Below are positions 1 to 11,294 of a stretch of 64,000 nt of DNA, piece by piece. The stretch comes from Argopecten irradians (Eukaryota > Mollusca > Bivalvia > Pectinida > Pectinidae). Below the pieces are notes generated by a model. The model searched no databases. It was not told the DNA's origin and saw nothing but the letters and a program-made list of their open reading frames with translations. Each line of letters opens with the position of its first letter. Positions within the stretch are counted from its first letter, which is position 1. The DNA lies in the NCBI RefSeq assembly GCF_041381155.1, contig NC_091137.1, forward strand, positions 24,225,655-24,289,654, in the 5' to 3' direction. The position numbers were made by a program, and so were the translations under genes.

Positions 1-638
1 TATCTTCATAGGCAGTGGATGGAGGCCCTTTCCACATTAAGGTTTCATTTTGATAACTTGAGTTTCTGTTAATCTAATGCAAACTTCATACACACTTTCC
101 TCAACAATAAACACAAGGTCAAAGGTCAAGATGACAATTGTCTGCTGTAATCAAAGTTTCATTGGGCTAATCATGCTGGTCCCCTTTATCAAAAGCGCTT
201 GCTTGGATTCGCTTAAGTTTTAGGTTGAAAGGTCATAGTCAAGGTCACTTACTAAAAATCTACATTTATTGCTGTGAGTTCATTCAATTTCTATTTTACT
301 GGAAAAACTCAATATTCTTATCATCAAAAGTGTTTCCTTGATATTGTTTTAAGTTAGAAGGACAAAGATCAAGGTCCCTGTCACTAAGATTAAAACAAAA
401 ATGTTTCTGTGTGATAATTATCAATTACAAACAACATATATACACTTCTGTGAAATTCTTGCTCTTTGAACTTTGACTTTTCACAACCACCAAAATTTAA
501 CCCTAACTGACACAAGGACATGTGTAGAGAATGCTTGTAATTTCCTAATAAAGAAATTAATTTTTACAAGTACTCATGTTTTTGATGGATACAGGTAGTG
601 TTTTATCATCAGCTAAAAATACTTTATGTCTTTTACAG
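1..638 (+). other. COP1 intron (3' part) with dispersed repeat
   Basis: This stretch precedes the acceptor at 638 and holds no coding exon that I can see. It carries imperfect copies of a repeat with phrases such as AAAGGTCAAGGTCA and TTTCATTGGGCTAATCATG at about 110-390. A related copy lies at about 3600-3700 and 4080-4150. It ends in a pyrimidine-rich tract and TTTTACAG, a normal 3' splice site. Confidence 0.6.
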
Positions 639-1100
639 GGCTCCAATGTGATAGTGGCAGCTAACAGCCAAGGAACTGTCAAAGTGAGTCATAATCCTTG
701 TCAATTAGGGATTAGGATTAATTTAGTATTTCTTAGTTTAGAAACACTCAAGAAAGATACGGGGGGGGGGAAACTAAATCTTTCTCAATAGCGATTCTTT
801 CCTTCCTCACTTGATCCCTTACAATCTTTTTTTTTTCAATAGATATTGTTAACTAATGATGGTGAAAAAATGTTCATTATAAGCAGGTTAATTTTGGCAT
901 TAATTAAGTACAATGATATCTTGGTACTGCGACTCTGTACTTTATGAACAGCTAAATCCTATTATATAGATGTGTCTAGCTTGTATAACATGTTGAACTC
1001 TACATATAAAGTTAAAATGAATTAAGAATATAGTACAGTACTTGCAAACTAATTGATAAATTTTCATATCTTCACTTTTCAGGTGCTAGAACTAGTGTGA
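639..1100 (+). CDS. COP1: COP1 E3 ubiquitin ligase, last two coding exons (partial)
   Basis: Two small exons encode the C-terminus of COP1 (RFWD2), a RING/WD40 E3 ubiquitin ligase that targets transcription factors for degradation. Exon 639-683 has 45 bases and follows TTTTACAG. It reads GSNVIVAANSQGTVK and is followed by the donor GTGAGT at 684. The final exon, 1083-1100, follows TTTTCAG and reads VLELV then TGA. The joined end, NVIVAANSQGTVKVLELV, is almost the same as the conserved end of animal COP1, which is the last blade of its WD40 propeller; this comparison is from knowledge of the family. Both junctions are in phase 0. The RING, coiled coil and the rest of the WD40 domain lie upstream of the window. 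I see no frameshift or damage in these exons. Confidence 0.92.
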
Positions 1101-2004
1101 TGAATGATGCAACACAATCTGTGGAACAATCAACCGAGTACTAGGGTAAAAACAGTAGACAATGTTGTGATAACTTTATCAGTGTCTACTGTGTGTTTTA
1201 TATAGAAGCATAACTAGATATTTTTTTCTTAATCAAACACAATTATTGATGATAATTGTGCAACAAAGGCTCGTCACAACTAGATGTTGTGTACTTGATG
1301 ATAACTGAAATGCCATGTAGGATGACAACTTGGTGCTGTATTCTGAAGGATCAACCATTATTAGTGATAAAGACACTGAAGCGTTATAACTTGAAGTTGT
1401 TCACTAAGGATAAGGCGGACAAAAAACTGTATTGTGTAATGGTATCACCAGGTCATCTGACATTATATACCAAATTCTGTGATAAGTAAAGGTATCTGAG
1501 CAATACTGGGATTTCCACATCCCAAAACGACATGTGTAAATTATAATTTACCTTCAATTAGTCCCACTTTCCTGTTCCATAATCACAGGACTAATTGGTG
1601 GTAAATCATACTTTACTCTGTGGTTTTGGGATCTCGAAACCCATGTATTAAAGCATTCTATAGAACAATATTGGCCGACTTAAACTGTACATAATATAGT
1701 TACAGGGAGACAACCAGATGTAATCTGTGCAAACTACCAACACATAGAACTAGTGGTTTTGTTGTTATACAGAATGCCAAATTTAGATTGTTTGATATGA
1801 CAATTTATATATTATATGTATGAGAGGGCTGATACAGCAGTTTTAGATTGACAGATTGTGTGAATATTGATGGGTGGAGGAGTGGATCTGATGTCTGGTA
1901 CAGATTGTTGGATTGAAGGGTGAATAGTGATGTATTTGTATGGTATAGGGTGAGAGAGTGCCCTGATAAGAGAGGAGACTTTGAGTAAAATGTAATAACT
2001 TAGC
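1101..2004 (+). other. COP1 3' side (probable 3' UTR and downstream DNA)
   Basis: This follows the COP1 stop codon. A variant polyadenylation signal, ATTAAA, is at 1647-1652, but the cleavage site cannot be fixed by eye. The region includes a short molluscan repeat phrase, ACAGGGAGACAACCAGATG, near 1703. I see no other gene here. Confidence 0.35.
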
Positions 2005-2058
2005 ATTGACCACCATGTTTTTTCATTCTGCATTGACCACCATGTTTTTTCATTCTGT
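2005..2058. repeat. 27-bp direct duplication
   Basis: The phrase CATTGACCACCATGTTTTTT plus CATTCTG occurs twice head to tail. It is a simple tandem duplication next to the larger array that follows. Confidence 0.8.
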
Positions 2059-2094
2059 CAATAATTTCATGTTTTATAAGACAGTTCTGCAGTG

Positions 2095-2665
2095 GATTAG
2101 ACTTAGATTGGATATTCAATAACTTAATTCCCTATAAGTTGAATTAGGTTGAATATTTGATACCTTAATTCCATGGACTTAGGTTAGATATTTGATAACT
2201 TACTTCCCTATAAGTTGAATTAGGTTTGATATTTGATACCTTAATCCATGGACTTAGGTTAGATATTTGATAACTTACTTCCCTATAAGTTGAATTAGGT
2301 TTGATATTTGATACCTTAATCCATGGACGTAGGTTAGATATTTGATAACTTACTTCCCTATAAGTTGAATTAGGTTTGATATTTGATACCTTAATCCATG
2401 GACTTAGGTTAGATATTTGATAACTTACTTCCCTATAAGTTGAATTAGGTTTGATATTTGATACCTTAATTCCATGGACTTAGGTTAGATATTTGATAAC
2501 TTACTTCCCTATAAGTTGAATTAGGTTGAATATTTGATACCTTAATTCCATGGACTTAGGTTAGATATTTGATAACTTACTTCCCTATAAGTTGAATTAG
2601 GTTTGATATTTGATACCTTAATCCATGGACTTAGGTTAGATATTTGATAACTTAATTCCCTGATC
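2095..2665. repeat. 75/76-bp minisatellite, about 7 copies
   Basis: The phrase CCTATAAGTTGAATTAGG recurs at 2131, 2207, 2282, 2357, 2432, 2508 and 2584, giving spacings of 75 or 76. Each unit is itself a dimer of two related halves of about 37 bp. One half has TTAGGTTTGATATTTGATACC and the other TTAGGTTAGATATTTGATAAC (both shown approximately). The one-base length difference comes from AATCC versus AATTCC. Confidence 0.93.
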
Positions 2666-3120
2666 TAATAGGATTTATATTATAGCACAAAATATCAATC
2701 CACAAGCGCAGTGGTTATTTGATGCCTCTAAAGTATTAGTTCTCTCAGTTTTTCACATTTCTCTTTAATCTTTTACAGAACTAATGTATTGTACCAAAGC
2801 CAGTTTTAATGACAACTGAAAATAATACGATAATTTAATTGTGTTTGACACACGTGAATTATCAACATGCACCATTTTGAGTGTTAACAATATACTGTTG
2901 TGTGAGACTGAGTATAGGGCAAGGTTGTCAAACTGCGGGCCAGTGGTCTGTGTTGTAACCGTATATTGTATCTTTCATTATTGTAGCCACCTGTGTTCCA
3001 ACCTCCACTCAATGGATTTATACTACTATTAGTACATTGCTATGGGGAATAAGTCATAGCCCTACTCTTGTGTATTTGAACTGTTATATCTGAGTTGTTC
3101 CTTAAATTCAGGAGACATGG

Positions 3121-3480
3121 ATGCTCCACCGCTGACAAAGGGTATTTTTTCACTATCAAAAACAGGAGCAGACGATTTAGTATTTTTCTTCAGTTACAAA
3201 AGTTACTTACTTTACACCATTACCACCATTGAAAAGTTTGAGCTTCTAATTTTACTTCAAGTTAAAAATATGCAAAATAATTAATTGCATCCCGAAAAAA
3301 ATCCGTGGCACTATATCCTATATTGAATGAAGTACTGATTGCGCATGCACCAAAGGCGAAATAAATCATTTTAGATTATTTTTTGTATTAATTAGACATA
3401 TATATACACAGGTACACGATTAAACACCAATTATTGTTCAAATAATGAATATCATTTATGCTCTGTCGGCGGTGGAGCAT
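3121..3480 (+). mobile_element. MITE family A, copy 1 (complete)
   Basis: A 360-bp element with terminal inverted repeats: it begins ATGCTCCACCGCTGACA and ends TGTCGGCGGTGGAGCAT (one mismatch in 17). It has no coding capacity. The interior is A+T-rich. Three further copies lie at about 3714-4074, 7477-7803 and 41674-42021, all on the same strand. The flanks 3101-3120 and 3481-3501 are near-identical 20-21-bp sequences (CTTAAATTCAGGAGACATGG type), longer than a usual target duplication. Confidence 0.85.
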
Positions 3481-3523
3481 CTTTAAATTCAGGGGACATG
3501 GATTCAGTTTGATGGTGTTATTA

Positions 3524-3575
3524 CATGTAATTCAATAATTCATGTAATTCAATAATTCATGTAATTCAATAATTC
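3524..3575. repeat. 17-bp tandem repeat, 3 copies
   Basis: The unit CATGTAATTCAATAATT is repeated three times in a row just after MITE copy 1. Confidence 0.85.
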
Positions 3576-3713
3576 ATTCCCTAGGCCTCAGTCAGTTAAA
3601 GTTCATACAGTTTCTTTAAGTATGTGCTTGAGGTTGTATTTTATGCCTGATGGCCAAAGGTCAAGGTCATTGAAACTAGAAATAGACAATTTGTTTATGG
3701 GTTATGACTTTAA

Positions 3714-4074
3714 GATGCTAGACCGCTTACAAATGGTATTTTTTATCTATCGAAGACAGGAATAGGCGAATTACTATTTTTTTTTTTCAATTATTAATGT
3801 AATTACTTTACTACACCATAACCACCATTGAAAAGTTTGAGCTTCTAATTTTACTTCAAAATGAAAATATTAAAAATAATTAATTGCATCCTGAAAAAAA
3901 TCCATGGTACTATGTTCTATATGGAATGAAGTTCTGATTGTGTATCCACCAAAAGCAAAACTAGTTATTTCATATTATTTTTGTGTTAATTAGACATACA
4001 TTTACATGAATATACACCAATTACAATTCAAATGACAAGTATTGTTTTTGCTCTGTAGGCAGTGTAGCATCTTT
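3714..4074 (+). mobile_element. MITE family A, copy 2 (decayed ends)
   Basis: The interior aligns by eye with copy 1, including ACCACCATTGAAAAGTTTGAGC and the AATTAATTGCATCC stretch. The ends are diverged: GATGCTAGACCGCTTACA and TGTAGGCAGTGTAGCATC. It interrupts another dispersed repeat that contains GGCCAAAGGTCAAGGTCA and resumes after 4077, so it is a nested insertion. Confidence 0.8.
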
Positions 4075-4319
4075 AAGATGCCTTGGGCTGTTCATGTAGA
4101 TTTTCCTTACTGGAAGTGCTTGCTGGATATCTTTTATTTATATCAAAGTTTCATCTACTGGGGTAGATCCCAGATAAATGCTTTGAAGCTCAGAAATCTC
4201 AGAATGAAAAGCAATGTGTCACATTTTAACTTAGAAATTGGGCCAAGGATAGGTTCAAATACACTTATCTTATTCCCTGGTCCCTGGTACACAAAGTATA
4301 TTTATATACAATAGAGATA

Positions 4320-5690
4320 TACTGATATTTATATACTACATTGTGCTAAGAAATTATACATCATTATATAGTGTTAACCGTTATGTGCCACACAAGACAG
4401 TACTGTTTATAATTAAATATATATACAGTGTTAATTACTGTTTCAGATTGAGTTACCTTTATCTGTTATTACCTGATCTATTGTTGTTACCTGTGTTTAT
4501 TTCTATTGTTTTACGTGTGTGATATATATTAGTAAAGGTCAGACAACCAGAATGAATTGTTTAAATGACACCAATTAAATGAAAAATACATAAATGTGTT
4601 AATAAAATAATTCAAAATAAAACATTTTTTTACGTGACTGTATTTGATATGTTTTATACTATATAGTCAACTTTGAACTTTGATCCCTGTGTATTGTTTA
4701 CTTCACCAAAAGGGAATATTGAAGATTAATTTTGTTATATGCTGTAGAAGGTTCATGAGTTTTATTTTCATTAGAAATGAAATATAATTAATTTGTTTTC
4801 TTCTATTTCACAAATAAGATTTACAAAAGTTATGAAACATCTTTTGAAAATTAAAAGTAACAATCGACTGTTTCCAACTGACAATATTCTTTGTCCAGGC
4901 AACAGACAATATTTTTAGCCCAGATACAGCCTCCTGTCATACTAGACATTGAATTTAGTTGTTAGGGCACCAAAGAAAACTAAGAATCAGAACACTAAAG
5001 TTGATGTTGATGGAATAACTATTTGACTAGTTAAACAAAAAGCCTTTGAATAGAGTCAACGTTAATTTTGTCAATTGATATGATAGATGTGTCTATAATT
5101 GTCACTAACACCCTAGTCACGGGTGTGTTCACTGTATAGAAAATGAGTTGTGATATTATTGTTATCAATTATTAATATTATGTATATCTGTGTGGAAGAG
5201 ATAGAATGTGTAAGTATGGTTGTGTGATTATTAAATTACCAGTATAGATAACAGTTCTGTGTTTATTGTATATATTCCTGAATTTTTACTTACGGGACTA
5301 CCATTTATGAGAGATTTATTTGAATGTACAAATGAAAATCATAATAATTATGATAAAATATGTACAAGTTAAAATCTTATGAGGATTAACTTCAGAAAGG
5401 TTTAAACTCTAAATCTAATTCAGCAACAATACCAAATTAACTTTGTTTTCTATTTATTCTGAGTCAATGGTTTACACTTGGTCAAATAATCTCTTTTCAA
5501 CCTCTGTGATATTTTTTGCTTTGAGAATATCTTGAGAATATGACAGGACAACACTTTGCTGTCGTGTCTGGGTACATTTAATTTTGTGTTTGAAACTTTA
5601 TCAACACCATTTTATTAAGTTGTGTTGTTATGCATAAATTAGTAGATTCTGAGTTTATAGTCCTTACATATTGTACTGTTGAGTACCTTA
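4320..5690. other. A+T-rich intergenic DNA, no gene seen
   Basis: There is no exon-like or repeat structure I can support. AATAAA occurs at 4601, but nothing assigns it to a transcript. Confidence 0.4.
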
Positions 5691-5695
5691 CACTG

Positions 5696-5935
5696 GGGCT
5701 GCGGTGGTCAAGTGGTCAAGGTATTCAGACATATTACCTCTAGCCCTCCACCTCTAGGCTGCAAGTTCCAAACCCCACATAGGGCTGTTGCCTTGAACTG
5801 AGTGCCATATTGAGCATAGGTCAGTGGTTTTTCTCTACATACTCTGGCTTTCCTTAACCTTTAAATACTGGCATATCCTTAAATGAGCCGCTCTCTTCTT
5901 GCTGTTGATAGGATGTTTAACAAATAATACAAACC
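5696..5935 (+). mobile_element. tRNA-derived SINE, decayed copy
   Basis: The order matches the intact SINE at 26057: a tRNA-like head (GGGGCTGCGGTGGTCAAGTGG), the stretch ATTACC..AGCCCTCCACCTCT, then GTGGTTTTTCTC..ACTCTGGCTTTCC, then a tail with GCTGTTGATAGGATGTTTAAC. The B box is degraded (CAAGTTCCAAACCCC). Confidence 0.78.
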
Positions 5936-6011
5936 TTCCTGTGTAAACTGTCTTTCATGTTGAGTGTACTGTTATAAATAACTACATGTACAACTTTTTC
6001 CCTTCATCATT

Positions 6012-6165
6012 AGGGGGCTACAGTGGCGGACTGGTAAAGATGTCCTGACATATTACCACAAGCCCTCTACCTGTTGGTTGCGAGTTTGAATCACATGATG
6101 TGGGGTAGTTTCCAGGTACTGACCATGATCAGTGGTTTTTCTCCACTTACTCACCTCTAAGTTAT
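6012..6165 (+). mobile_element. tRNA-derived SINE, truncated copy
   Basis: It begins AGGGGGCTACAGTGGCGGACTGG and includes ATTACCACAAGCCCTCTACC, a B-box-like GCGAGTTTGAATCAC and GTGGTTTTTCTCCACTTACTC. The 3' tail is missing. It lies 80 bp after the previous copy, in the same orientation. Confidence 0.75.
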
Positions 6166-7476
6166 GTTTGTTTTTCTGTTTTTCTGTGATGACACTATTG
6201 CTGTAAGTTTTAATCTGACAGTGTTAGTACAATCTCAATATGCATACACTGGTACAAAAGATTTTCATAGTGTTATCATTTTGAGATGATTGATTTGTGA
6301 AAAATTTTAGATGATGAAAACTTAAACATTATGTTTACACTCATCTCCAATTTCACGGATTGACGTACATTGCAGAAGTGATAGATGTGCTAAAGTAAAA
6401 AATTTACACCAGAAGGATAGTAAGATTTTTTGTTTTTTCTTTTGGCCATATTTACTGCAGTAGAACTTCTCAAACATTGATGATATATACATTTTTCTGA
6501 CACCTGTTAAATAGATCTCATTTTGTGACTATTAAGTCTTACACTTTTTATGAAACTGTTTCAGAAATCAAACTTATGGTATACCTAAATTATCCATTGG
6601 TGATGTGCAGGGTACAATAGACAGACTATTTTTTATTGTGAACAAAGTTCAGATGTCATGAACATTGTTTGATTGTTTAAACAGGTGCCCGTTTTTAGAG
6701 TGCAGACTATTCGCTAAATCTTTAGTTATGCCTGTAACGGCTAACACTATGTGTGTAATGGTGCTGTGGTCTTTGGTTCTGACATATGGACTGAGGTAAC
6801 TGCTTTCAGCGTTTACAACATAACATTGTTTGCTAGATATAGACACTAGACGAGTGTGCTGTGATTCTAGGGTTGGGGGTTAGTCAGTGTTTAACTGTTC
6901 AAATTGTATGAATAAATACAATCTACCTGTGGAATTTTTATTTACACTTTTTTGTGTGTTTATACAGAGGTGTTAATAACTGTCATATGTTGGGCATTAT
7001 ATAGTTACTGGTTCAGACAGGCTCTAGTAACATAGCTACTCTAATATTACAGTTGATTGTGTTGAGTAAATGAAGTTGTTTGAAAAGGGCAATTACTGTC
7101 CATTGAGTTAATGATTTTCTGGAAGAGAAATATGTAATAAAACATAGATAAAAAAAATCCTTGTTTTTATATTTTGTACCTGTGCATCTGGCATACAAGC
7201 CCTGGAAGACTTTCACTATGTACCTGATTCAGCTTTGTTCTGTTTAAAAAAATTCCTCAAAACCTTATTTCCCTAAAACTTTTCATCTTATGTGACCTTT
7301 ACATCAATATTATCAATGACTAAAACAATGTATTAAGGAATTCAAATTTTCATTAAAAATACTTTAGCAGATATATGAAGACTTTGCACATATCTTAATA
7401 CAATTGACTAGGTTTTATGACTGGCTTTTGATTTCTATAGTTATATTTAGCATATCAAAAAAAACACAATTTAAAA
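6166..7476. other. Intergenic DNA, no gene seen
   Basis: Only short open frames without splice-site or similarity support are present on either strand. Confidence 0.4.
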
Positions 7477-7803
7477 ATGCTCCACCGCTGACAAATGGTA
7501 ATTTTTCTCTATCAAAAAGAGGAACAGACGATTTAGCATTTTACTACAGTTGTAAAAGTTACTTACTTTACACCATTACCACCATTGAAAAGTTTGAGAT
7601 TCTAGTTTTACTTCAAAATAAAAATATTAAAAGTAATGAATTGCATCCCGAAAAAAAATCCATGGCACTATGCCTATTGGAATGCAGTACTGATTGCGCA
7701 TGCACCGAAAGCAAAATAAAAATTTTAAATTATTTTTGTGTTAATTAGACATATTTTATATATACAAATTAAACACCAATTATTGTTCAAATGAAGGCAT
7801 CTT
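7477..7803 (+). mobile_element. MITE family A, copy 3 (3' end deleted)
   Basis: It begins ATGCTCCACCGCTGACAAATGG and matches copy 1 through the ATTATTGTTCAAATGA stretch. It then jumps to GGCATCTTTAA, having lost most of the right terminal repeat. A 114-residue open frame that runs through it is incidental. Confidence 0.82.
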
Positions 7804-10800
7804 TAACAAAGGATGATAATTCGTGCTCTATCCGGACTACGGCACCCAATCGCCTCGCTGAACATCAGCGCCTGCTACCATCGCACCACATCCACGTCCC
7901 TCAAAAAGGACGTTTCTATGACGAAGTGATAGTGGGTTCGATATGCTGACATAATCACTGTGTAAATATTGTCAAATTATTATATTTGACAAAAGATGAC
8001 AATTTATTGACTCGTGCCCTTTCCGGGTCTCGAACTCACGATCTACGGCTATATATAGTTATACATCTACATATATTACATATACTGTATAACTACAGAT
8101 TCAAAAGCCTATGGTTATATACATATTGTGTATTGACAAATTTGCGATGAGATCTATATCTTTACCAGAACAAATAATCATACTCTGCCTCCACTGCGTT
8201 CCCGCCAGAAATCTTCCATCTTCCTTCTGTCGTTCAGAGCTTCTCATCACATCTACATCTTTATTACCTTTAAGAGCAGCAGGTTCTTGCCAATGACAAT
8301 CTCCATATTTACGCTTTATAAGGTGACTGAAAACAATAGATCTTTGTATTATGTTTTTTAAAGAGGAAACATGAGAAGGACAAAATACCGGGTAGACAGG
8401 TGTTAACATGAGTATTTCCTGTAGTTATCTGGGTTTTCTGTAAAATTTACTCTCAATAGACCACCACTAAAGGGCAATACACCTATCTCAATATTTTATG
8501 CAGAACTTTCAATTATTTGTTCAAAAACTGTAGAAGAAATTTAGAGATCTGGTGTAATATGATAGATTTATCTCTATTGTAAATCATTTATTGGTAATTT
8601 CGATAAGCCCAGATGGGAGATCTTAATCGGAGATCATCTATATTTGTTTTCACTAAAGCACAAGAATTGCATTGGGCTAGTCATGGGTGATAAAACTTTA
8701 ATTATAAAACCGTTAATCAAAAGTTTTCTGATAAAAGAAACGTGCCTGTTGAAAGCCATCTATTTTTTAACATCGCATGCTTACAATGGAAAGCAGTAAA
8801 AGCAAAAAAGACCATATTTCAAAAACCAATTTATTAACGATCATGATAAAGGATAACGTGACACTTCGGTATATGTATTTAATTTTGGATAAGGATTTTG
8901 TGGTAATGTGTATCAATAAGTTGATCAATTTTTGTTTGGTAATTATAGAATTGTCGATCCACTGAAACACTATGATAGTTAAATGTATTACGTGTATATT
9001 GATTATACAGTATAATTGAACCATTTTTGTAATGATCATTCCCATTAACTAAACAGTAATATTTCAATGTTTAGTAAAAAAAAAATGATTTGTAACCTCG
9101 ATCGGATTTTTTCAAAAGCTAGACAAAATCAAGAGTGCGCATTCATTAATAGTGCTTTGCAATATATTTAGAGTATACTGTGATATTTTGTAATATGCTT
9201 CAATATCTTTTTGTTTTATGCTTTGTGATAACATAATCTACCATAATACATATCATTTGTTTTCATTCTGTCTATTTCAGATTCAAACTCTACCCCACAC
9301 TTAGAAGTGTTCTAACGAGTACTGAGCATGATAAAGTGTGCAGTTTGTATCAGTTAGTTACAGTTTATATGCCCATAGACCATTTTCTGATAGAAAAACA
9401 ATCGATACAATTACATATTCTATATGTACTATATACGAATGTAACTCAAGTAGAATACGAATTTTACCGATTTATCTATCTACAATACAAAGCAATAAGT
9501 TGCATATTTCATACAAATAACATTAGCTCTTGTGAGCCATTATCGCGACAAACAAAAGTATATGCATTATCAACAACAACAGAAAATCTCTTTCCCCTAA
9601 ATCGTCTAAAATGGTCTATGGATAAACTGTATTTTATCCTCAGACTCTTGTGAGATATCCTTAGGCTAGTTGAAACGTTATTGAAAACGGTGAAACGTCC
9701 ATATTACCAGTCTATTGTGGAAATAACGTGTTTGTTTCGAGAACAAATACGTCATTAGCATTACGCTGAGGAATGTCAACATAGAGTTACTGACATTGAC
9801 TGGAACAAAAACAATGTGCGTAGCCAACCAATGTTATGTCTGAATAGTACTGTACGGAAGATAGCATTGTTCGTGGCTTTGGAATGCCGTTTAACTAAAG
9901 GTACTAACAATAAAAACTATCACCACGACAGTAGTACTAATTGATTTATAATGACATAATTCCATGTGTGTTGACATTGTAAAGTGGTAGTGACAAACAA
10001 ATCTAATATGTCTATCAGTAGATAGTTTGTCGTGTCAGCGTGTGTCACAGCTTCATTCCTCCTTCTTTTCTGGATATAAACTGCGCGTCATCATCTATTA
10101 ACCACATACAAATGTATATCGTCGGTACTCGTATATCATATTTCAATAATCGATTATAGAAAGGTGACTCCCCTTTTAGTAAACTTTTTAATCGATTTGA
10201 ATGCTTTAATATACGAATAAGAGACCATTGGCATTGTAAAATTGTAATTGTTTCATGAAGATTATTGTACTTGGCGGGTTTTACTGTGGTAACCCGCACC
10301 ACTTGCTCGCCATCATCCCTACTTCTTCACATCAAAGACGCCGGACTCGCCACACGGATACACAAAGTAATTGGCATTATTGTCAAAATGATAAAAGTTT
10401 TATTAGGGTCTACTGTGACGGCGTCCATGAACGTTACCTGTCAAGTCATATCTTGCACACGGAACACGATGACATATTTAGTAACCATAAGTTCTTGTAA
10501 TACATACCTTAATTCAGTAATAAATTTCAAACAGGACTATAGAAGGCGCAATTTGTAAATCATAGCATATTACTGAGTAACGTTTCCAATGGCATTGCTA
10601 CAGAGAAGGACGCTGAAAAAAATAGTATTCCTTTATAGCCAACATTCATTGATCAGATGGTGGGTTATTCAAATCGCCAAGTTCAATTCTTGGGACCGCT
10701 ATTTCTCTGAAAGTATTGAAAGGATCTTCGCAATCCTCACATGGTCCTAAGTTAATGCATATTGCATTTTAAGACGAATCCGTCAACAAGATGACCAACA

Positions 10801-10984
10801 GCCATCTTGAATTTTGATAGTTGAAGATTGTTACTGCTATTTTTTCAGAAAGTATTGAAATGATCTTTCTACTATCATTTGTATACGTGCTTCTTATTTC
10901 CTATTGTTCTCCCTATTGCATTTATATTATGCATGATAAGCGACCATCTCGGATTATGCCACTTTCTCAAAAAGTACAGAGAAG
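7804..10984. other. Intergenic DNA with tRNA-like fragments
   Basis: TTCCGGGTCTCGAACTCACG near 8019-8038 has the look of a reversed tRNA B box and may be a SINE remnant. The phrase GTGCTCTATCCGGACTACGG near 7822 is similar in character. The rest shows no gene I can support. A - strand open frame at 8101-8409 is discussed as a finding. Confidence 0.35.
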
Positions 10985-11294
10985 CATCCTCGATACTCCA
11001 GGGGTTCCGATCACTAACGATCTCTACACCTCTGGACTACCAAGTATATAATAGTAAACTGGAGGCAACATAACAGAACAGAGAATTTAGTCCTTTAATG
11101 CACACCAAAACAGCACTGTGGTTGACTGTGTGACTTTGCAGTAGGGCGTCGCTCTCTCTGTAGGCTTCAAAGAATTTTTTGCTGGCTTGTAACTGGTTAA
11201 GATTTTTTCCTCTGAGCTGCCTTCAGTTTGACTATGAAATAGTCCAGGGGTGAAGATATCGTAAGTGATCGGAATTCCTTTAGTATCGATGATG
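10985..11294 (+). mobile_element. MITE family B, copy 1
   Basis: A 310-bp element with long imperfect terminal inverted repeats. It starts CATCCTCGATACTCCAGGGG and TTCCGATCACTAACGATC; it ends with GTAAGTGATCGGAATTCC and GTATCGATGATG. The interior has GTGGTTGACTGTGTGACTTTG. A second copy in the opposite orientation lies at 15347-15642. I see no clear target duplication around this copy. Confidence 0.85.

Noticed and set aside
7404-7748. 114-codon + strand open frame
   Set aside because: It lies largely inside MITE A copy 3 and is not kept in the other copies.
10255-10558. C+G-richer patch with overlapping open frames
   Set aside because: Three frames are open in different directions and none has coherent splice sites or a recognisable domain.
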